Assembly: GCF_024138125.1 (NCBI RefSeq) | Contig: NZ_CP099993.1 | Location: forward strand, 372,001 to 436,000 | Reading direction: 5' to 3' | Length of the DNA: 64,000 bases | Source of the DNA: Halorussus salilacus | GTDB lineage: Archaea; Halobacteriota; Halobacteria; Halobacteriales; Haladaptataceae | Part shown: positions 52,301 through 60,844 of the stretch, one piece after another | How positions within the stretch are numbered: position 1 is the first letter of the stretch | Layout: each line of letters opens with the position of its first letter | The notes under the pieces: model-generated | The model's input: only the letters and a program-made list of their open reading frames with translations | Database searches by the model: none | Told to the model about the DNA's origin: nothing | Made by a program: the position numbers and the translations under genes

Positions 52301-52469
52301 CGCTGGCGTCGGTCGCGTAGAGCTGTCGGGAGTAGCTGTCGAATCGGACCTCGCCGTCCACGAGCGACTGCAGGTCGGAGACGAGCCCCGGGCGCGCCGT
52401 GTCGTCGGACCCGTAGTCGTAGTCGGCGCGGGCGTCCCGCCGCGGTCCGTCGGCGTCGCGCGTAGCCAT
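49392..52469 (-). CDS. FAD-linked oxidase fused to 4Fe-4S and CCG domains (D-lactate/glycolate type)
   Basis: A 1025-residue flavoenzyme. Residues 40-270 form the FAD-binding domain (LPRGGGTSLAGQA, then GNNSTGSHSLKYG). A FAD-oxidase C-terminal domain continues to about 550 (SGEHGDGRART). Two 4Fe-4S sites follow, CHGCGGCRGG and CIGCKGCARDCP, and the tail is a CCG domain with YHGHCHQKATKK and DSGCCGMAGSFG. The layout is that of GlcD/GlcF- or Dld-type enzymes fused in one chain, which oxidise 2-hydroxy acids such as D-lactate or glycolate and pass electrons to the quinone pool. It is likely at the inner face of the membrane. The gene stands alone. Confidence 0.88.
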   Translation of the reverse strand: MATRDADGPRRDARADYDYGSDDTARPGLVSDLQSLVDGEVRFDSYSRQLYATDASAYEVTPIGAVFPTSTADVSAVMGYCADREIPVLPRGGGTSLAGQAVNEAVVLDFTRHMDAVLDVDPEGRTARAQPGAVLADLNAELEPHGLKFAPDPAWGDKSALGGAIGNNSTGSHSLKYGKTDAYVEECEVVLADGTVTTFGEMSLGELRERADPDGDLEARIYAEVVRILDEESEAIEQAYPQLKRNVSGYNLDRLVEEAREARRASRASGETARSETASDSGTVNLARLLAGSEGTLAIVTEAEVGLEPIPETESMALLAYDDLLDAMADVAPILDHDPSAVEVLDDVLVDLARDTEEFEDVVGMLPEGTDSVLLVEFYAEDDEEGREKVEALLADRDGARAFAALEAHDEAERARFWKLRKSGLPILLSRTSDAKHISFIEDAAVPPENLPDYVADFREVLADNDTYASFYAHAGPGCLHVRPLVNTKSPVGVNQMEAIADAVTDLVVEYGGSVSGEHGDGRARTQWNRKLYGERVWNVFRDLKTAFDPDWLLNPGQVCGDAAMTENLRFDPDYEFSAGFAPELNWENENGFQGMVELCHGCGGCRGGQETTGGVMCPTYRAADEEITATRGRANLLRQAMSGDLDSDATDVEFMAEVLDLCIGCKGCARDCPSEVDMAKLKAEVEHEYHRRHGASLRDRLFANVEALSTVGSALAPLSNWASGLPGARTAMEKALGIARERSLPTFHRESFEDWFESRGGSRVPESDAARTVALFPDAYTNYNHPDAGRAAVRVLEAAGVHVRVPDDVTASGRPALSKGFLDVARERAATNVAALAPRVRDGWDVVVVEPSDAVMLQSDYLDLLGGSGTRGVPEPPAGDAGVSGTEVERVAANTYGIMEYLDALDLTGDLAFDAPDEALTYHGHCHQKATKKDAHAAAVLREAGYEVDALDSGCCGMAGSFGYEAEHYSMSRAIGEILFEQVEASPGKQVVAPGASCRGQLGDRDESDEEPHHPIEKVAEALD

Positions 52470-52814
52470 ACCACCGCATTCGCACGGAGGGCCGAAAAGG
52501 GGTCGGTTCCGTCAAAATGCTCGGTACATCGGTCGGGGGGTCTCCACCGACCCGCCACGAACTGTGTCCGGAGTTCGTCGCTTGCCGTGCGTGCGAACAG
52601 ACGAACGGTTCCGATTCGAGGGTTCGGTGGACTGGAGACTAGCACTCAACAGAGGAGAGCCACGGACCTCCCCAACCGACTCCTTCGCTCGCTCCCGGCG
52701 GTCGCTCGCTCAGTCATCCCTCGCGCGGATGATGGGCGCGGCGCAACACAGCCGCGCCGCGCCAGCGCGCGCCGAGTGGATGGTGCGGCTTCGCGTTCCT
52801 TCGAGGTGGCCCCA
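52470..52814. other. Gene-free gap with GC hairpin
   Basis: No gene found. GCGCGGCG and its complement CGCCGCGC near 52738-52765 form a hairpin with an 11-base loop, downstream of the EamA gene and possibly its terminator. Confidence 0.4.
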
Positions 52815-53798
52815 TCAGTCGTCTGCGGGACCGACATCACCGGACCACGCCTCCTCCCCCGCATCGTCGCCGCACGACCGCAGTCCCGCGACGACCCCGG
52901 CGAGCGCGCGGCGCTTGACCAGCGCGAACCCGAGGAAGATGATCCCGAACCCGGCGACGGTCCCGGCGTCGATGAGGTCGCCGAGCAGGAGCCAACCGAA
53001 CGTTGCCGCCGTGACGGGTTCGAGGTAGCCCACGAGGTTGAGCTGGGTCGGACCCACCCGGTCGAGCAGGAGGAAGTAGACGCCGAACGCGACCACGCCC
53101 GACAACAGCGTGAGGTAGACCAGCGACCACGCCGCGGTGGGCGTCCACGAGACGGTCGCCATCGACTCGCCTCGGAGCGCGCCGACCGCCAGTAGCGCCC
53201 CCGCACCACCGACCATCGCCCAGCCCTGCATCGCCGCGAGCGGGAGGTCAGACCGGAACGGCCGGGTGAGGACGCCTCCCAGCGCGAACGAGGCGGTCGC
53301 CAGCAGGACGAGTCCGACGCCGACCGCGCTCGTCGAGAGCGCGGTCGCGGGGTCGAACCCGGCGACGATTCCGACGCCGAGGACGCCGAGCGCGAACCCG
53401 GTCGCCTGGACGCCGGTGAGGCGCTCGTCGAGCAGGACTGCCGCGAACGCCACGGTCAGGACGGGCGTGAGGCTGACCACGACCGCCGCGATGGCTCCCG
53501 AGACGTACTGCTCGCCGAGGTAGAGGAACGCGTGGTGGCCAGCGATGATGAACGCGCCCACTATCCCGACCGTGAGCCACTCGTCGCGGCCCGCGGGCCG
53601 CCAGCGGTCGGCCGCGACCACGGCGTATCCGAGGATGGCCGCTCCGGCAATCGCGTACCGCAGGCCAGCGAACAGCAACGGCGGGAAGTGATGGAGGCCG
53701 ACCTCGATGGCGACGAACGAGCCGCCCCAGAGGATTGCAAGCAGTACGAACAACACCGGCGTTCGAGAGATGAAATCTCGGATTCTCCCCGAAATCAT
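52815..53798 (-). CDS. EamA/DMT-family transporter
   Basis: A 327-residue protein with about ten membrane segments in two EamA repeats. Landmarks are LFVLLAILWGGSFVAIEVGL at the N-terminus, LTPVLTVAFAAVLLDERLTG in repeat one, and LEPVTAATFGWLLLGDLIDA in repeat two. It probably exports amino acids or related metabolites. An Lrp/AsnC-type regulator is transcribed in the other direction from a shared 219-base gap, which fits control by an amino-acid signal. A charged tail follows the last helix. Confidence 0.85.
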   Translation of the reverse strand: MISGRIRDFISRTPVLFVLLAILWGGSFVAIEVGLHHFPPLLFAGLRYAIAGAAILGYAVVAADRWRPAGRDEWLTVGIVGAFIIAGHHAFLYLGEQYVSGAIAAVVVSLTPVLTVAFAAVLLDERLTGVQATGFALGVLGVGIVAGFDPATALSTSAVGVGLVLLATASFALGGVLTRPFRSDLPLAAMQGWAMVGGAGALLAVGALRGESMATVSWTPTAAWSLVYLTLLSGVVAFGVYFLLLDRVGPTQLNLVGYLEPVTAATFGWLLLGDLIDAGTVAGFGIIFLGFALVKRRALAGVVAGLRSCGDDAGEEAWSGDVGPADD

Positions 53799-54017
53799 GA
53801 TTCTGTTCCAATCGAAGCCACCCGTGGTTGTTAAACCTTTCTACAAAGAACGAAGTTATAGTTGCTATCCATTCAGATTCGGCGGCAGTTTTTGACTCCT
53901 TCCCGCGACAGCCGTCCGTGAGACCGCGGACGGTAGACGGTCTCGGACGACGGCGGACCCCAGCACCCCAAGTCAAACGCCGGTGATTAATTAGTCGGGA
54001 CGCGAAACGCAACCGAC

Positions 54018-54503
54018 ATGGACGAGCGCGACGTCACGATCCTGAAGGCCATCGCCGACCTCGGCACCGGAAGCCCCGAGAAGCTGAGCGAGGAGACCGA
54101 CATCCCCGTCTCGACCATCCACTACCGGGTGAACAATCTCCGCGAGGAGGGCGTCATCGAGAACGACCTCTACGACCTCGACCTCGAAAAAGCGGGCCTC
54201 GGTGTCACTGTCCTCGTGGAGGTGCTCGCCGACTACGAGGGCCCCTACGAGGAGTTCGGCGACAGACTCCTCGAAGTCGAGGGCGTCACGCAGGCGTACT
54301 TCACCATGGGCGAGACCGACTTCATCGTCATCGCTCGCCTGCCGAACAGCGACGCGGTCGAGCGCCTCATCAGCGAGTTCGAGGCCATCGAGGGCGTCGA
54401 GCGCACCAACTCGACGTTCGTCATCTCGGCGCTCCGGGACGGCGAGCGACCCCTCCGGAGTTACGGACTGGAGACGCTGGTCGAGGAACTGGCCGAGGAG
54501 TAG
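54018..54503 (+). CDS. Lrp/AsnC-family transcription regulator
   Basis: A 161-residue regulator: N-terminal helix-turn-helix (SEETDIPVSTIHYRVNNLRE, about residues 22-41), then the RAM-type alpha-beta ligand domain with LEVEGVTQAYFTMGETDFIV. These proteins form dimers or octamers and sense amino acids. The neighbour on the opposite strand is an EamA exporter, a likely target. The promoter shows ATTAATTAGTC about 30 bases before the ATG. Confidence 0.88.
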   Translation: MDERDVTILKAIADLGTGSPEKLSEETDIPVSTIHYRVNNLREEGVIENDLYDLDLEKAGLGVTVLVEVLADYEGPYEEFGDRLLEVEGVTQAYFTMGETDFIVIARLPNSDAVERLISEFEAIEGVERTNSTFVISALRDGERPLRSYGLETLVEELAEE

Positions 54504-54506
54504 CAT

Positions 54507-55562
54507 TCAGTTCGGCGTCTCGTCTAAACGGGAGCGCGTGACGGGAACGTCTACTCCGTGGTCCTGAAGGGTGAGTTCGACCAACGTCCGGAACGACTCG
54601 GAGGTGCCGGGAGCGAGGACCACTCCCGTCACGAGTCGCTCCGTATCGACCGGGACGTACTGCCCCGATTCGGCGACGTGCATCTCCTCGCCGGTGAGCA
54701 ATCCGTGGAGTTGAACCGAATCGTATCCCTCGACCTCGGGCGTCAGGGCGGCGTCGTCTTCGAACACCGCTCGGAATTCACGCTCGTCTTCGAACGCGTT
54801 CCGCTTGTGAAAGTACCGCGAATAGGAGAACGTACTCCCGGGTATCGCGTCCTCGTCGTAATCGAGGTACTCTACCGCGCCGACTTGGAGCTTGGAGAGC
54901 CCGTCGTACATCCGCGCCTGTCGCTCGGCCCGTTCCGGGCCTCTCGACCGGACGTACTCTCGATAGAGCTCCACGTATCCGTCCGAAACGTCCATCTCGA
55001 CGGCCGCTCGAAAGTCGCCGACCGTCGTCTCGACTGCGACTCCGTACTCGTCGCCGATGTAAGCGTTCCAGAAGACCGCGGATTCGTCCTCGCCCAGACG
55101 CCAGCAGTTGATGTACGTCCTGTCGTCGCGCCGTTTCCGCATCCGCTCGTTGTGCTCGGTCTCCGTGGAATCGCGGCCGGACCAGCGCTTCACCGCATCG
55201 CGCAAGTCCGCGTTCGGTTTCGGCAACGTCGCCTCGAACTGGTCGGAGAACCCGTCGATTCGGGAGAACCACAGTCCCGACGCTTCGAGAAGCGACCAGA
55301 AGCGGTCGACGCTGAGATATCGCCGAATCACCGCGTCGTCCGGGGGTACCTCCGGGTCCCACTCGGAGTGAATCGTGAGGCGGCCGCGGTGAGCGTCGAG
55401 GTCGTTTCGGGCCGCGAACACCGCGTTCTCTGCCGTGTCGTTTTTGGGGAACGCACGCCGGAGCAAGTCGCGGTCTTGCTCGTCGAGGAGTTCGTCCGCG
55501 ATAAATCGACCGTACGACCGCTTTAGCGTTCGTTCGAGTTCCGCTTCGGCTTGGTCGTCCAT
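54507..55562 (-). CDS. DUF2971-like protein
   Basis: A 351-residue soluble acidic protein. RYLSVDRFWSLLEASGLWFS, INCWRLGEDESAVFWNAYIG and FHKRNAFEDEREFRAVFEDD match the usual order of DUF2971 proteins (start strand, W...E...W patch, K...F.DE.E.R). The function is unknown; some relatives sit near toxin or stress genes. It converges with the Lrp gene, with only three bases between the stops. Confidence 0.65.
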   Translation of the reverse strand: MDDQAEAELERTLKRSYGRFIADELLDEQDRDLLRRAFPKNDTAENAVFAARNDLDAHRGRLTIHSEWDPEVPPDDAVIRRYLSVDRFWSLLEASGLWFSRIDGFSDQFEATLPKPNADLRDAVKRWSGRDSTETEHNERMRKRRDDRTYINCWRLGEDESAVFWNAYIGDEYGVAVETTVGDFRAAVEMDVSDGYVELYREYVRSRGPERAERQARMYDGLSKLQVGAVEYLDYDEDAIPGSTFSYSRYFHKRNAFEDEREFRAVFEDDAALTPEVEGYDSVQLHGLLTGEEMHVAESGQYVPVDTERLVTGVVLAPGTSESFRTLVELTLQDHGVDVPVTRSRLDETPN

Positions 55563-55579
55563 GAATTACGGAAGCCAGC

Positions 55580-56323
55580 TCAGGGTGCCAGCCGGTTCTT
55601 CCGGTTCTTCATATTCTCGTTATAGTATTTGAAGGTGAGCGGACACCACTCTTCTGCGAAGTCGAGAACGGTTTCGGTTAGCTCACGGATCTCCCACTGG
55701 GCGTCGGCCGCCGCGCGCATGTCGGCGACGTGCATGAGCATTCGCAGATTCATCGACATCACCATGTTGACTTTGGTTCCGATGGGAAGGACGAATCGGG
55801 CGTCTTCCGGCGGGACGCCGAGGTCGAGGAGTTGCTGATACGCATCGACCGATTCGGTGACGGACGCTTCGAACACTCTCCGGCGTTTCTCGACCGTTTC
55901 CTCATCGACTGCACCGCCCTTCTGGTTTCGACCGATCCAGTCCGGGTCGTTCACCGAGTGCGGTATCACGACCATCTCGCCATCGCCCACATCGTCCGGA
56001 TCGACGTCGTCGAACGAGACGTACCGCATGCTCTGGACGTCGAAACTGACGTGCCTGTGTCTGGTGATCTGAGCCATACAGGAGCGACTGATCCCTTTGA
56101 CGGCGAAGACGGCCTTGGGATGTTCGAACGGACCGAAGTGACCGTGTTTGAGGAGGTGACTGATGAGCGTGTACTGTTTCTCCTCGATGGTATCGCCCTC
56201 TACCGTCTCCATGATCTCCTCGAAGCCCTTCTCACCCACCCAGTCACTCATGTAGTCGTTCCGCGCCGCAGTACAGATCGCCTCTTCCGGGTCTTCCGTG
56301 GATTTGAGCAGTGTGACTTCCAT
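55580..56323 (-). CDS. thyX: Flavin-dependent thymidylate synthase ThyX
   Basis: A 247-residue ThyX that makes dTMP from dUMP with methylene-tetrahydrofolate, FAD and NADPH. The ThyX motif R-H-R-x2-S-x4-S-x-R appears as RHRHVSFDVQSMRY. Other marks are HGHFGPFEH near residue 60 and a final EEWCPLTFKYYNE. The start at 56323 gives the normal family length; a longer in-frame reading adds a basic stretch without likeness. A TATA-like CGTAACTA lies about 27 bases upstream. Confidence 0.92.
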   Translation of the reverse strand: MEVTLLKSTEDPEEAICTAARNDYMSDWVGEKGFEEIMETVEGDTIEEKQYTLISHLLKHGHFGPFEHPKAVFAVKGISRSCMAQITRHRHVSFDVQSMRYVSFDDVDPDDVGDGEMVVIPHSVNDPDWIGRNQKGGAVDEETVEKRRRVFEASVTESVDAYQQLLDLGVPPEDARFVLPIGTKVNMVMSMNLRMLMHVADMRAAADAQWEIRELTETVLDFAEEWCPLTFKYYNENMKNRKNRLAP

Positions 56324-56424
56324 AATCTGACTCCCGCGGTCGTCGTGGTAGTTACGAGAACTGGTCCTTCCCTGTTTCGGTCGCCAACGATACTCACAAA
56401 CCACCTCCCCTCTTACCACCGCGC

Positions 56425-57003
56425 ATGATAACCAACGTCGCGCGCGGCGTGCAGGCGTTCACGAGCAACGCCTTCCTCGTGGAGGGCGACCGGACCGTGC
56501 TGGTCGATACCGGAGCGAACTTCGACGCGGAACCCCGAATCCGCGAGCGAGACGCCGACCTCGATGCAGTAATCCTGACTCACACTCACCCGGACCACGT
56601 CGGGAATCTTGAGGCGGTCAAAGAGGCCTTCGGCGTCGAGGCGTGGGGTTTCGACACCGGCCAACCCGGCGTGGACCACGCCATCGCAGACGGGGAGACC
56701 GTTCGAATCGGCGGCGACTCCTACACCGCACTCCACACCCCCGGCCACAAGGACGACCACCTCTGCTTCCACTCGTCGGGGGCTGGCGTCCTGTTCGCGG
56801 GCGACCTCGTCTTCCAGAACGGGAGCTTCGGCCGGACCGACCTCGAAGAGGGCGACCGCGGGAAGCTGATAGAGAGCATCGACCGCGTGCGCGAGCGGGT
56901 GGACGAACACCTCGCGGAGATGCACACCGGCCACGGCCCGAGCGTGACCACGAACCCCTACCACGACATCGAGTTGGCGGGGCGGGCCGCCCGGATGGGG
57001 TAG
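56425..57003 (+). CDS. Metallo-beta-lactamase-fold hydrolase
   Basis: A 192-residue MBL hydrolase with THTHPDHVGN (residues 52-61), HTPGHKDDH, FAGDLVFQNGSFGRTD and a last His in TGHGP. All seven metal ligands of a glyoxalase-II-like two-metal site appear to be there. The substrate is likely a small thioester or similar; it cannot be read from sequence. It is transcribed away from thyX, and the Rieske gene follows on the same strand. Confidence 0.82.
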   Translation: MITNVARGVQAFTSNAFLVEGDRTVLVDTGANFDAEPRIRERDADLDAVILTHTHPDHVGNLEAVKEAFGVEAWGFDTGQPGVDHAIADGETVRIGGDSYTALHTPGHKDDHLCFHSSGAGVLFAGDLVFQNGSFGRTDLEEGDRGKLIESIDRVRERVDEHLAEMHTGHGPSVTTNPYHDIELAGRAARMG

Positions 57004-57050
57004 GCCGACCCGTCGAAAGGATTTACTTTTCGCCCGCCACCATTTCGGCC

Positions 57051-57593
57051 GTGACAGGGAGAACGCGACTCACGACGGTCGAGACGGTCAGGGAGAACCG
57101 CTCGTGGCTGTTCACGGTCCGCGACCCGTACGGCGAACCCGACGAGGTCATCCTCGTCCCCTGCGAGAACGGGGAGGACGAGGGAGGCGAGGAGGACGAG
57201 GGAGGCGAGGAGGACGAGGGAAGCGAGGAGGACGAGGGAGGCGAAGGGAACGAACGAAGCGGGGAGAACGCCGCGGTCGAGGCGTGGGTGAACCGATGCA
57301 CCCACGAGGCCCAGCGCCTCGACCGCGGGTTCGGCGCGGCGATGCGCGACGGCCGGATAATCTGTCCGAAACACGGGTCGATGTTCGACGCGTGTTCGGG
57401 CTACTGCGACAACGGAGACGCCGCCGACACGACGCTGGTCTCGGTCGACGTCGCGGTCGAGGACGGCGAGGTGTATCTCACTGACGGCGGCTACGACTTC
57501 CTCCACGAGGGCGGCATCGAGGACGGCGACGGCGGGGACGAGGGCGATGACGGTGAGGACATGCCCGGCTCAACGTCCCACATCGGATTCTGA
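57051..57593 (+). CDS. Rieske 2Fe-2S protein with acidic minisatellite insert
   Basis: A 180-residue Rieske-fold protein. The 2Fe-2S ligands are C-T-H in NRCTHEAQRL and C-P-K-H-G in IICPKHGSMFD. The GTG at 57051 is preceded at about 25 bases by TTTACTTTT, fitting a leaderless start. Residues 40-65 are an acidic run of repeated EEDEGG encoded by an 18-base tandem repeat, inserted in a loop before the first ligands. It could act as a small electron carrier or oxygenase ferredoxin; no oxygenase partner is next to it. Confidence 0.78.
   Translation: MTGRTRLTTVETVRENRSWLFTVRDPYGEPDEVILVPCENGEDEGGEEDEGGEEDEGSEEDEGGEGNERSGENAAVEAWVNRCTHEAQRLDRGFGAAMRDGRIICPKHGSMFDACSGYCDNGDAADTTLVSVDVAVEDGEVYLTDGGYDFLHEGGIEDGDGGDEGDDGEDMPGSTSHIGF
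57174..57245 (+). repeat. 18-base in-frame minisatellite in the Rieske gene
   Basis: The unit GAGGACGAGGGAGGCGAG is repeated four times with single-base changes. Copy number may vary between strains without a frameshift. Confidence 0.75.
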
Positions 57594-58451
57594 CTATCCG
57601 TCGGCGACCCCGAGCAGGGCGTCGTAGGCGTCGGCGTAGGCCCGCGCGACCGCGGCGGGGTCGCCGCGGTCACGACCAGCGAGCGCGGGCAGGCCGACCG
57701 TGGCCTTCGGGTCGGCGAGGTCGGTCACGTCGCCGGTGTGGACCTCCAGTTCGCCCTCGCGGGGGCTCCGTCCGGCGACCTCGCAGGCCTTCAGGAAGCG
57801 GTCGCCGTCGTAGGCGGCCATTCGGCCGGGTTCGACCACCGCGACCGCGTCGAACGCGAGGTCCCGAATCGGGAGCGCCACGTCGGCGTACGACTCCACG
57901 ACCGCGGTCTCGGTCTCGCGGATGCGGTCGGCGAGGCCGTCGAGCATCGGGAGGTGGAGCTGGCGCGTCACCTCGTCGAGTTCCTCGACGGTCGAGACCG
58001 TCGGGGCGTCGGCGAGCGGGAGGTTCTCGCGCGCCGACTCGGGCACGTCGGCGGTGGCGTTCACGACGAACGACTCGCCGACCCTGTCGAGGACGAACTC
58101 CCGGTGGGCTACGCCGACGAGTCCGGTGTCGGGCCCGGGCGAGGGCCGCCAGAGGCGGTGGATGGGGTTGCAGTCCTCGGGCGCGAACGCGTCCGCGTCG
58201 TCGGGTCGCGCCCGGTCGCTCGCGGAGGCCAGCGCCGCGGCGCTGGCCTCCGCGAGCCGTCTGGCGTCCTTGCCGTACAGCCGCCCGTCGCCGACCGCCC
58301 GGCGGTAGTCGTCGTGGTCGAACCAGAAGTCGTTGCCAGCGCGGGGTTTGAACCCCACCGCGCCGCGGTCGTCGAGGGAGTCCAGCAGGCCCGTGGTGAA
58401 CGTCGTCTTCCCGGCGTCGACGCGGTCGCCGCCGACGACGAGGACCCTCAT
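57594..58451 (-). CDS. Predicted P-loop ATPase
   Basis: A 285-residue protein with VLVVGGDRVDAGKTTFTTGL at the N-terminus, a deviant Walker A like that of dethiobiotin synthetase or CobB-type enzymes, and DAVAVVEPGRMAAY later. Such ATPases often handle cofactor or tRNA modification; the substrate is unknown. Its ATG overlaps the stop of the upstream small gene (ATGA), so the two are translated together. It converges with the Rieske gene with no gap. Confidence 0.72.
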   Translation of the reverse strand: MRVLVVGGDRVDAGKTTFTTGLLDSLDDRGAVGFKPRAGNDFWFDHDDYRRAVGDGRLYGKDARRLAEASAAALASASDRARPDDADAFAPEDCNPIHRLWRPSPGPDTGLVGVAHREFVLDRVGESFVVNATADVPESARENLPLADAPTVSTVEELDEVTRQLHLPMLDGLADRIRETETAVVESYADVALPIRDLAFDAVAVVEPGRMAAYDGDRFLKACEVAGRSPREGELEVHTGDVTDLADPKATVGLPALAGRDRGDPAAVARAYADAYDALLGVADG

Positions 58452-58726
58452 CGCTCGCCGTCGGTCTTCAGGCCGTAGTAGCCGGGTTCCTCGTCGCTCT
58501 CGGGCTCGGCGACGACGAGGTCCTCGGCGTTGAACACCACCCACGGGATGGCCCAGTCGAGCAGGATGTCTTCCGTCTCGCGGTCCAGCTCGGCGTCGGC
58601 CTCGACGCCCTGGAGGAGGCGAGCTATCTCGTAGACGGTGTACATCCGGTCGTCGTCGAGCAGTTCGTCGGGTTCGTAGAAGTCGCAGGGGTACAGCTGG
58701 TCGAAGTCCGACTTGGGTCGGGGCAT
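58448..58726 (-). CDS. Small conserved haloarchaeal protein (DUF5827-like)
   Basis: A 92-residue acidic protein beginning MPRPKSDFDQLYPCDFYEP, with a hydrophobic strand AIPWVVFNAEDLVV near the end. I take it for the haloarchaeal DUF5827 type, though from memory of its start only. It is coupled by ATGA overlap to the P-loop ATPase, suggesting joint action. Function unknown. Confidence 0.62.
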   Translation of the reverse strand: MPRPKSDFDQLYPCDFYEPDELLDDDRMYTVYEIARLLQGVEADAELDRETEDILLDWAIPWVVFNAEDLVVAEPESDEEPGYYGLKTDGER

Positions 58727-58866
58727 GGCGGGGGCTACGCCAGACGCCCGGGTAAATCGTTCGTCTCACGGCCGGTACCCCCTCTGGTCGTCGGCCGCCG
58801 GAACCGTGCGGAACGGGCCGAATCGTTCCTAATTTTTATGTTATTCCTTGCTAGATATCATACGAC

Positions 58867-59295
58867 ATGGGAGCAGACGCTGGCGAGCGCCGGTCCGGAA
58901 AGGCCGCGCTGGTCGAGACCGTCGAGGCGTTCGGGGACGAGGCCCTCCGCGACGTGTGGCTGTTCGACGAGACGGGCCACGAGGCGATGTTCGTCCGAGA
59001 CGACGTGGCGGCCAAGATCGGCGAGATAGACGTCGACCGGTTCGTCGACAACGAGCGGTACGGCTACGTCACCCGCGACACCTACGACGACCTCTACTAC
59101 GCCGACTACGAGTACACGGTCCGCGGATTCGACGGCTTCGAGAAGTTCCGGACGTTCCTCTCGGACGCCGACCGGAAGATTGGAGTGTTCGCGAGCTTCG
59201 ACCGGCGAGAGGGCGGCTACGACTTCGGCGCGCTGTACGAGGAACTGACCGCGGTCGTCGACGACCACCCCGTCGACTCGTTCGCACCGGAGTGA
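58867..59295 (+). CDS. Conserved haloarchaeal protein, unknown
   Basis: A 142-residue acidic protein with no membrane segment or catalytic motif I recognise. It has a regular alpha-beta pattern (LRDVWLFDETGHEAMFVRDD, then YTVRGFDGFEKFRTFLSD), as in halobacterial DUF7522-type proteins. An AT-rich TATTTTTATGTTATT-like promoter lies just before the ATG. It stands alone. Confidence 0.6.
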   Translation: MGADAGERRSGKAALVETVEAFGDEALRDVWLFDETGHEAMFVRDDVAAKIGEIDVDRFVDNERYGYVTRDTYDDLYYADYEYTVRGFDGFEKFRTFLSDADRKIGVFASFDRREGGYDFGALYEELTAVVDDHPVDSFAPE

Positions 59296-59407
59296 ACAGC
59301 GGGACGAAGTCGCGACTGGCGGCGTTCGAACGCCGCCAGTCGCGGCTATCGGGGTCGGGCCGAAAAAAAAAATCGGGTTCGGTACTCGACGCGACGACGG
59401 CGTCGTC

Positions 59408-60019
59408 TTACTCGTGGTTGCCGACGGTCTTCTCGTACTGCTCGGCGACGTTGTCCCAGTCGACGACCTCGAAGAAGTTGTCGACGAAGTCGCCGCGGTC
59501 GGGACCGTAGTCGTAGTAGTAGGAGTGCTCCCACACGTCGAGCGCGAGGATGGGGTGTGCGCCCCAGAGCGCGCCGTTGTCGTGCTTGTCGACCGCGACG
59601 TTACGGAGCTGCTTGGCGACGGGGTCGTAGACCAGAAGCGCCCAGCCACCGGCGGCGCTCGCGGCGGCCTCGAACTCGCCCTTCCAGCCCTCGTAGGAGC
59701 CGAAGTCCTCCTCGATGCGCTCGCGGAGGTCGCCCTCGGGTTCGCCGCCGCCGTTCGGGTCCATGTTCTCCCAGAACAGCGTGTGCAGGTAGTGACCCGA
59801 GCCGTTGTGGGTCACGTCGCCGAGCGCGCCCGCGGTGCCGGAGTAGTCGCCGCTCTCGCGGTTCTCGGCCAGCGTCTGCTCGGCGCTGTCGAGCCCGTTG
59901 ACGTAGCCCTGATGGTGGGTGTCGTGGTGCCACGTCAGCACCTGCTCGGAGATGTGGGGTTCGAGGGCGTCGTAGTCGTACGGGAGCGGTGGCAGTTCGG
60001 GTTCGGATCGCTCGGACAT
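59408..60019 (-). CDS. sod: Superoxide dismutase (Mn/Fe), copy 1
   Basis: A 203-residue Mn/Fe superoxide dismutase. Ligands: His in LTWHHDTHHQGY and in GHYLHTLFWEN, and the signature DVWEHSYYYDY gives the last Asp and His. A good ribosome site (GGAGGA, about eight bases before the ATG) and a TATA-like CTTTAATAC upstream show a leadered transcript. A second copy lies 190 bases upstream on the same strand with a different sequence. Confidence 0.92.
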   Translation of the reverse strand: MSERSEPELPPLPYDYDALEPHISEQVLTWHHDTHHQGYVNGLDSAEQTLAENRESGDYSGTAGALGDVTHNGSGHYLHTLFWENMDPNGGGEPEGDLRERIEEDFGSYEGWKGEFEAAASAAGGWALLVYDPVAKQLRNVAVDKHDNGALWGAHPILALDVWEHSYYYDYGPDRGDFVDNFFEVVDWDNVAEQYEKTVGNHE

Positions 60020-60211
60020 GAATGATTCCTCCGTTTGTCATATGTCACTTGTCGGTATTAAAGGTTGAGAAGGCGTTTGGTAACACGGAACGCGGTGCGT
60101 GCTAAACGAGTGCTTCGGGGCCGCTACCCGCGCTTCAGGTGACGGGTGGTGAAATCGATTACAGTAAGAGAAGTGGTATTTACGTGGTCGCCCGCCGACC
60201 CCCGAGCGCCG

Positions 60212-60844
60212 TCAGTGGGTCCCGGTGTCCACCGGAATCGCGTCGGCCTGCTGGGCCTGCTGGTAGCGCTGTTCCACGTCGGCCCAGCTCACCACGTCCC
60301 AGAAGCTCTCGACGTACTCGCCGCGGTTGTTCTCGTACTGGAGGTAGTAGGCGTGCTCCCACACGTCGAGCACGAGCAGGGGCGTCGCGCCCTGCGGGTG
60401 CTGGTTCTGGTGGTTCTCCGCGGCCGCGACCATCGGCTTGTCGGCGACGTGGTCGTAGACGAACATCCCCCACCCGGACCCCTCGGCGTTCTTCGCGGCG
60501 GCCTCGAAGTCCTGCCGGAAGCCGTCGAAGCCCCCGAAGTGCTCGTCGAGCGCGTCGGCGAGGTCGCCGCCGGGTTCGCCGCCGCCGTCCGGGTGCATGT
60601 TCTGCCAGAAGACGGTGTGGTTGACGTGGCCCGAGAGATTGAACGCGAGGCTCCGCTTGACCGCGCGCACGTCGCCGAAGTCGCCGGACCCCCGCATCTC
60701 CTCCAGCTGGTCGAGCGCGGCGTTCGCGCCGTCGACGTACCCCTGATGGTGCTTGTCGTGGTGCAGTTCCATGATGCGCTCGTCGATGACCGGTTCCAGC
60801 GCGTCGTAGTCGTACGGCAGTTCCGGTAGCTCGTAAGTGGTCAT
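60212..60844 (-). CDS. sod: Superoxide dismutase (Mn/Fe), copy 2
   Basis: A 210-residue paralogue of the dismutase at 59408. The ligand motifs are MELHHDKHHQGY, GHVNHTVFWQN and DVWEHAYYLQY. It differs enough (an Asn in place of the first Leu-His, and a longer tail ending AIPVDTGTH) that the duplication must be old. GGGGGAG precedes the ATG as a ribosome site and CACTTAACC as a TATA-like box. Each copy seems to have its own promoter, so they may respond to different stress. Confidence 0.92.
   Translation of the reverse strand: MTTYELPELPYDYDALEPVIDERIMELHHDKHHQGYVDGANAALDQLEEMRGSGDFGDVRAVKRSLAFNLSGHVNHTVFWQNMHPDGGGEPGGDLADALDEHFGGFDGFRQDFEAAAKNAEGSGWGMFVYDHVADKPMVAAAENHQNQHPQGATPLLVLDVWEHAYYLQYENNRGEYVESFWDVVSWADVEQRYQQAQQADAIPVDTGTH

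Noticed and set aside
50061-53195. A 1044-codon plus-strand frame over the FAD oxidase and beyond
   Set aside because: It runs opposite a clear flavoenzyme and across the gap into the next gene; high-GC antisense frames stay open by chance.
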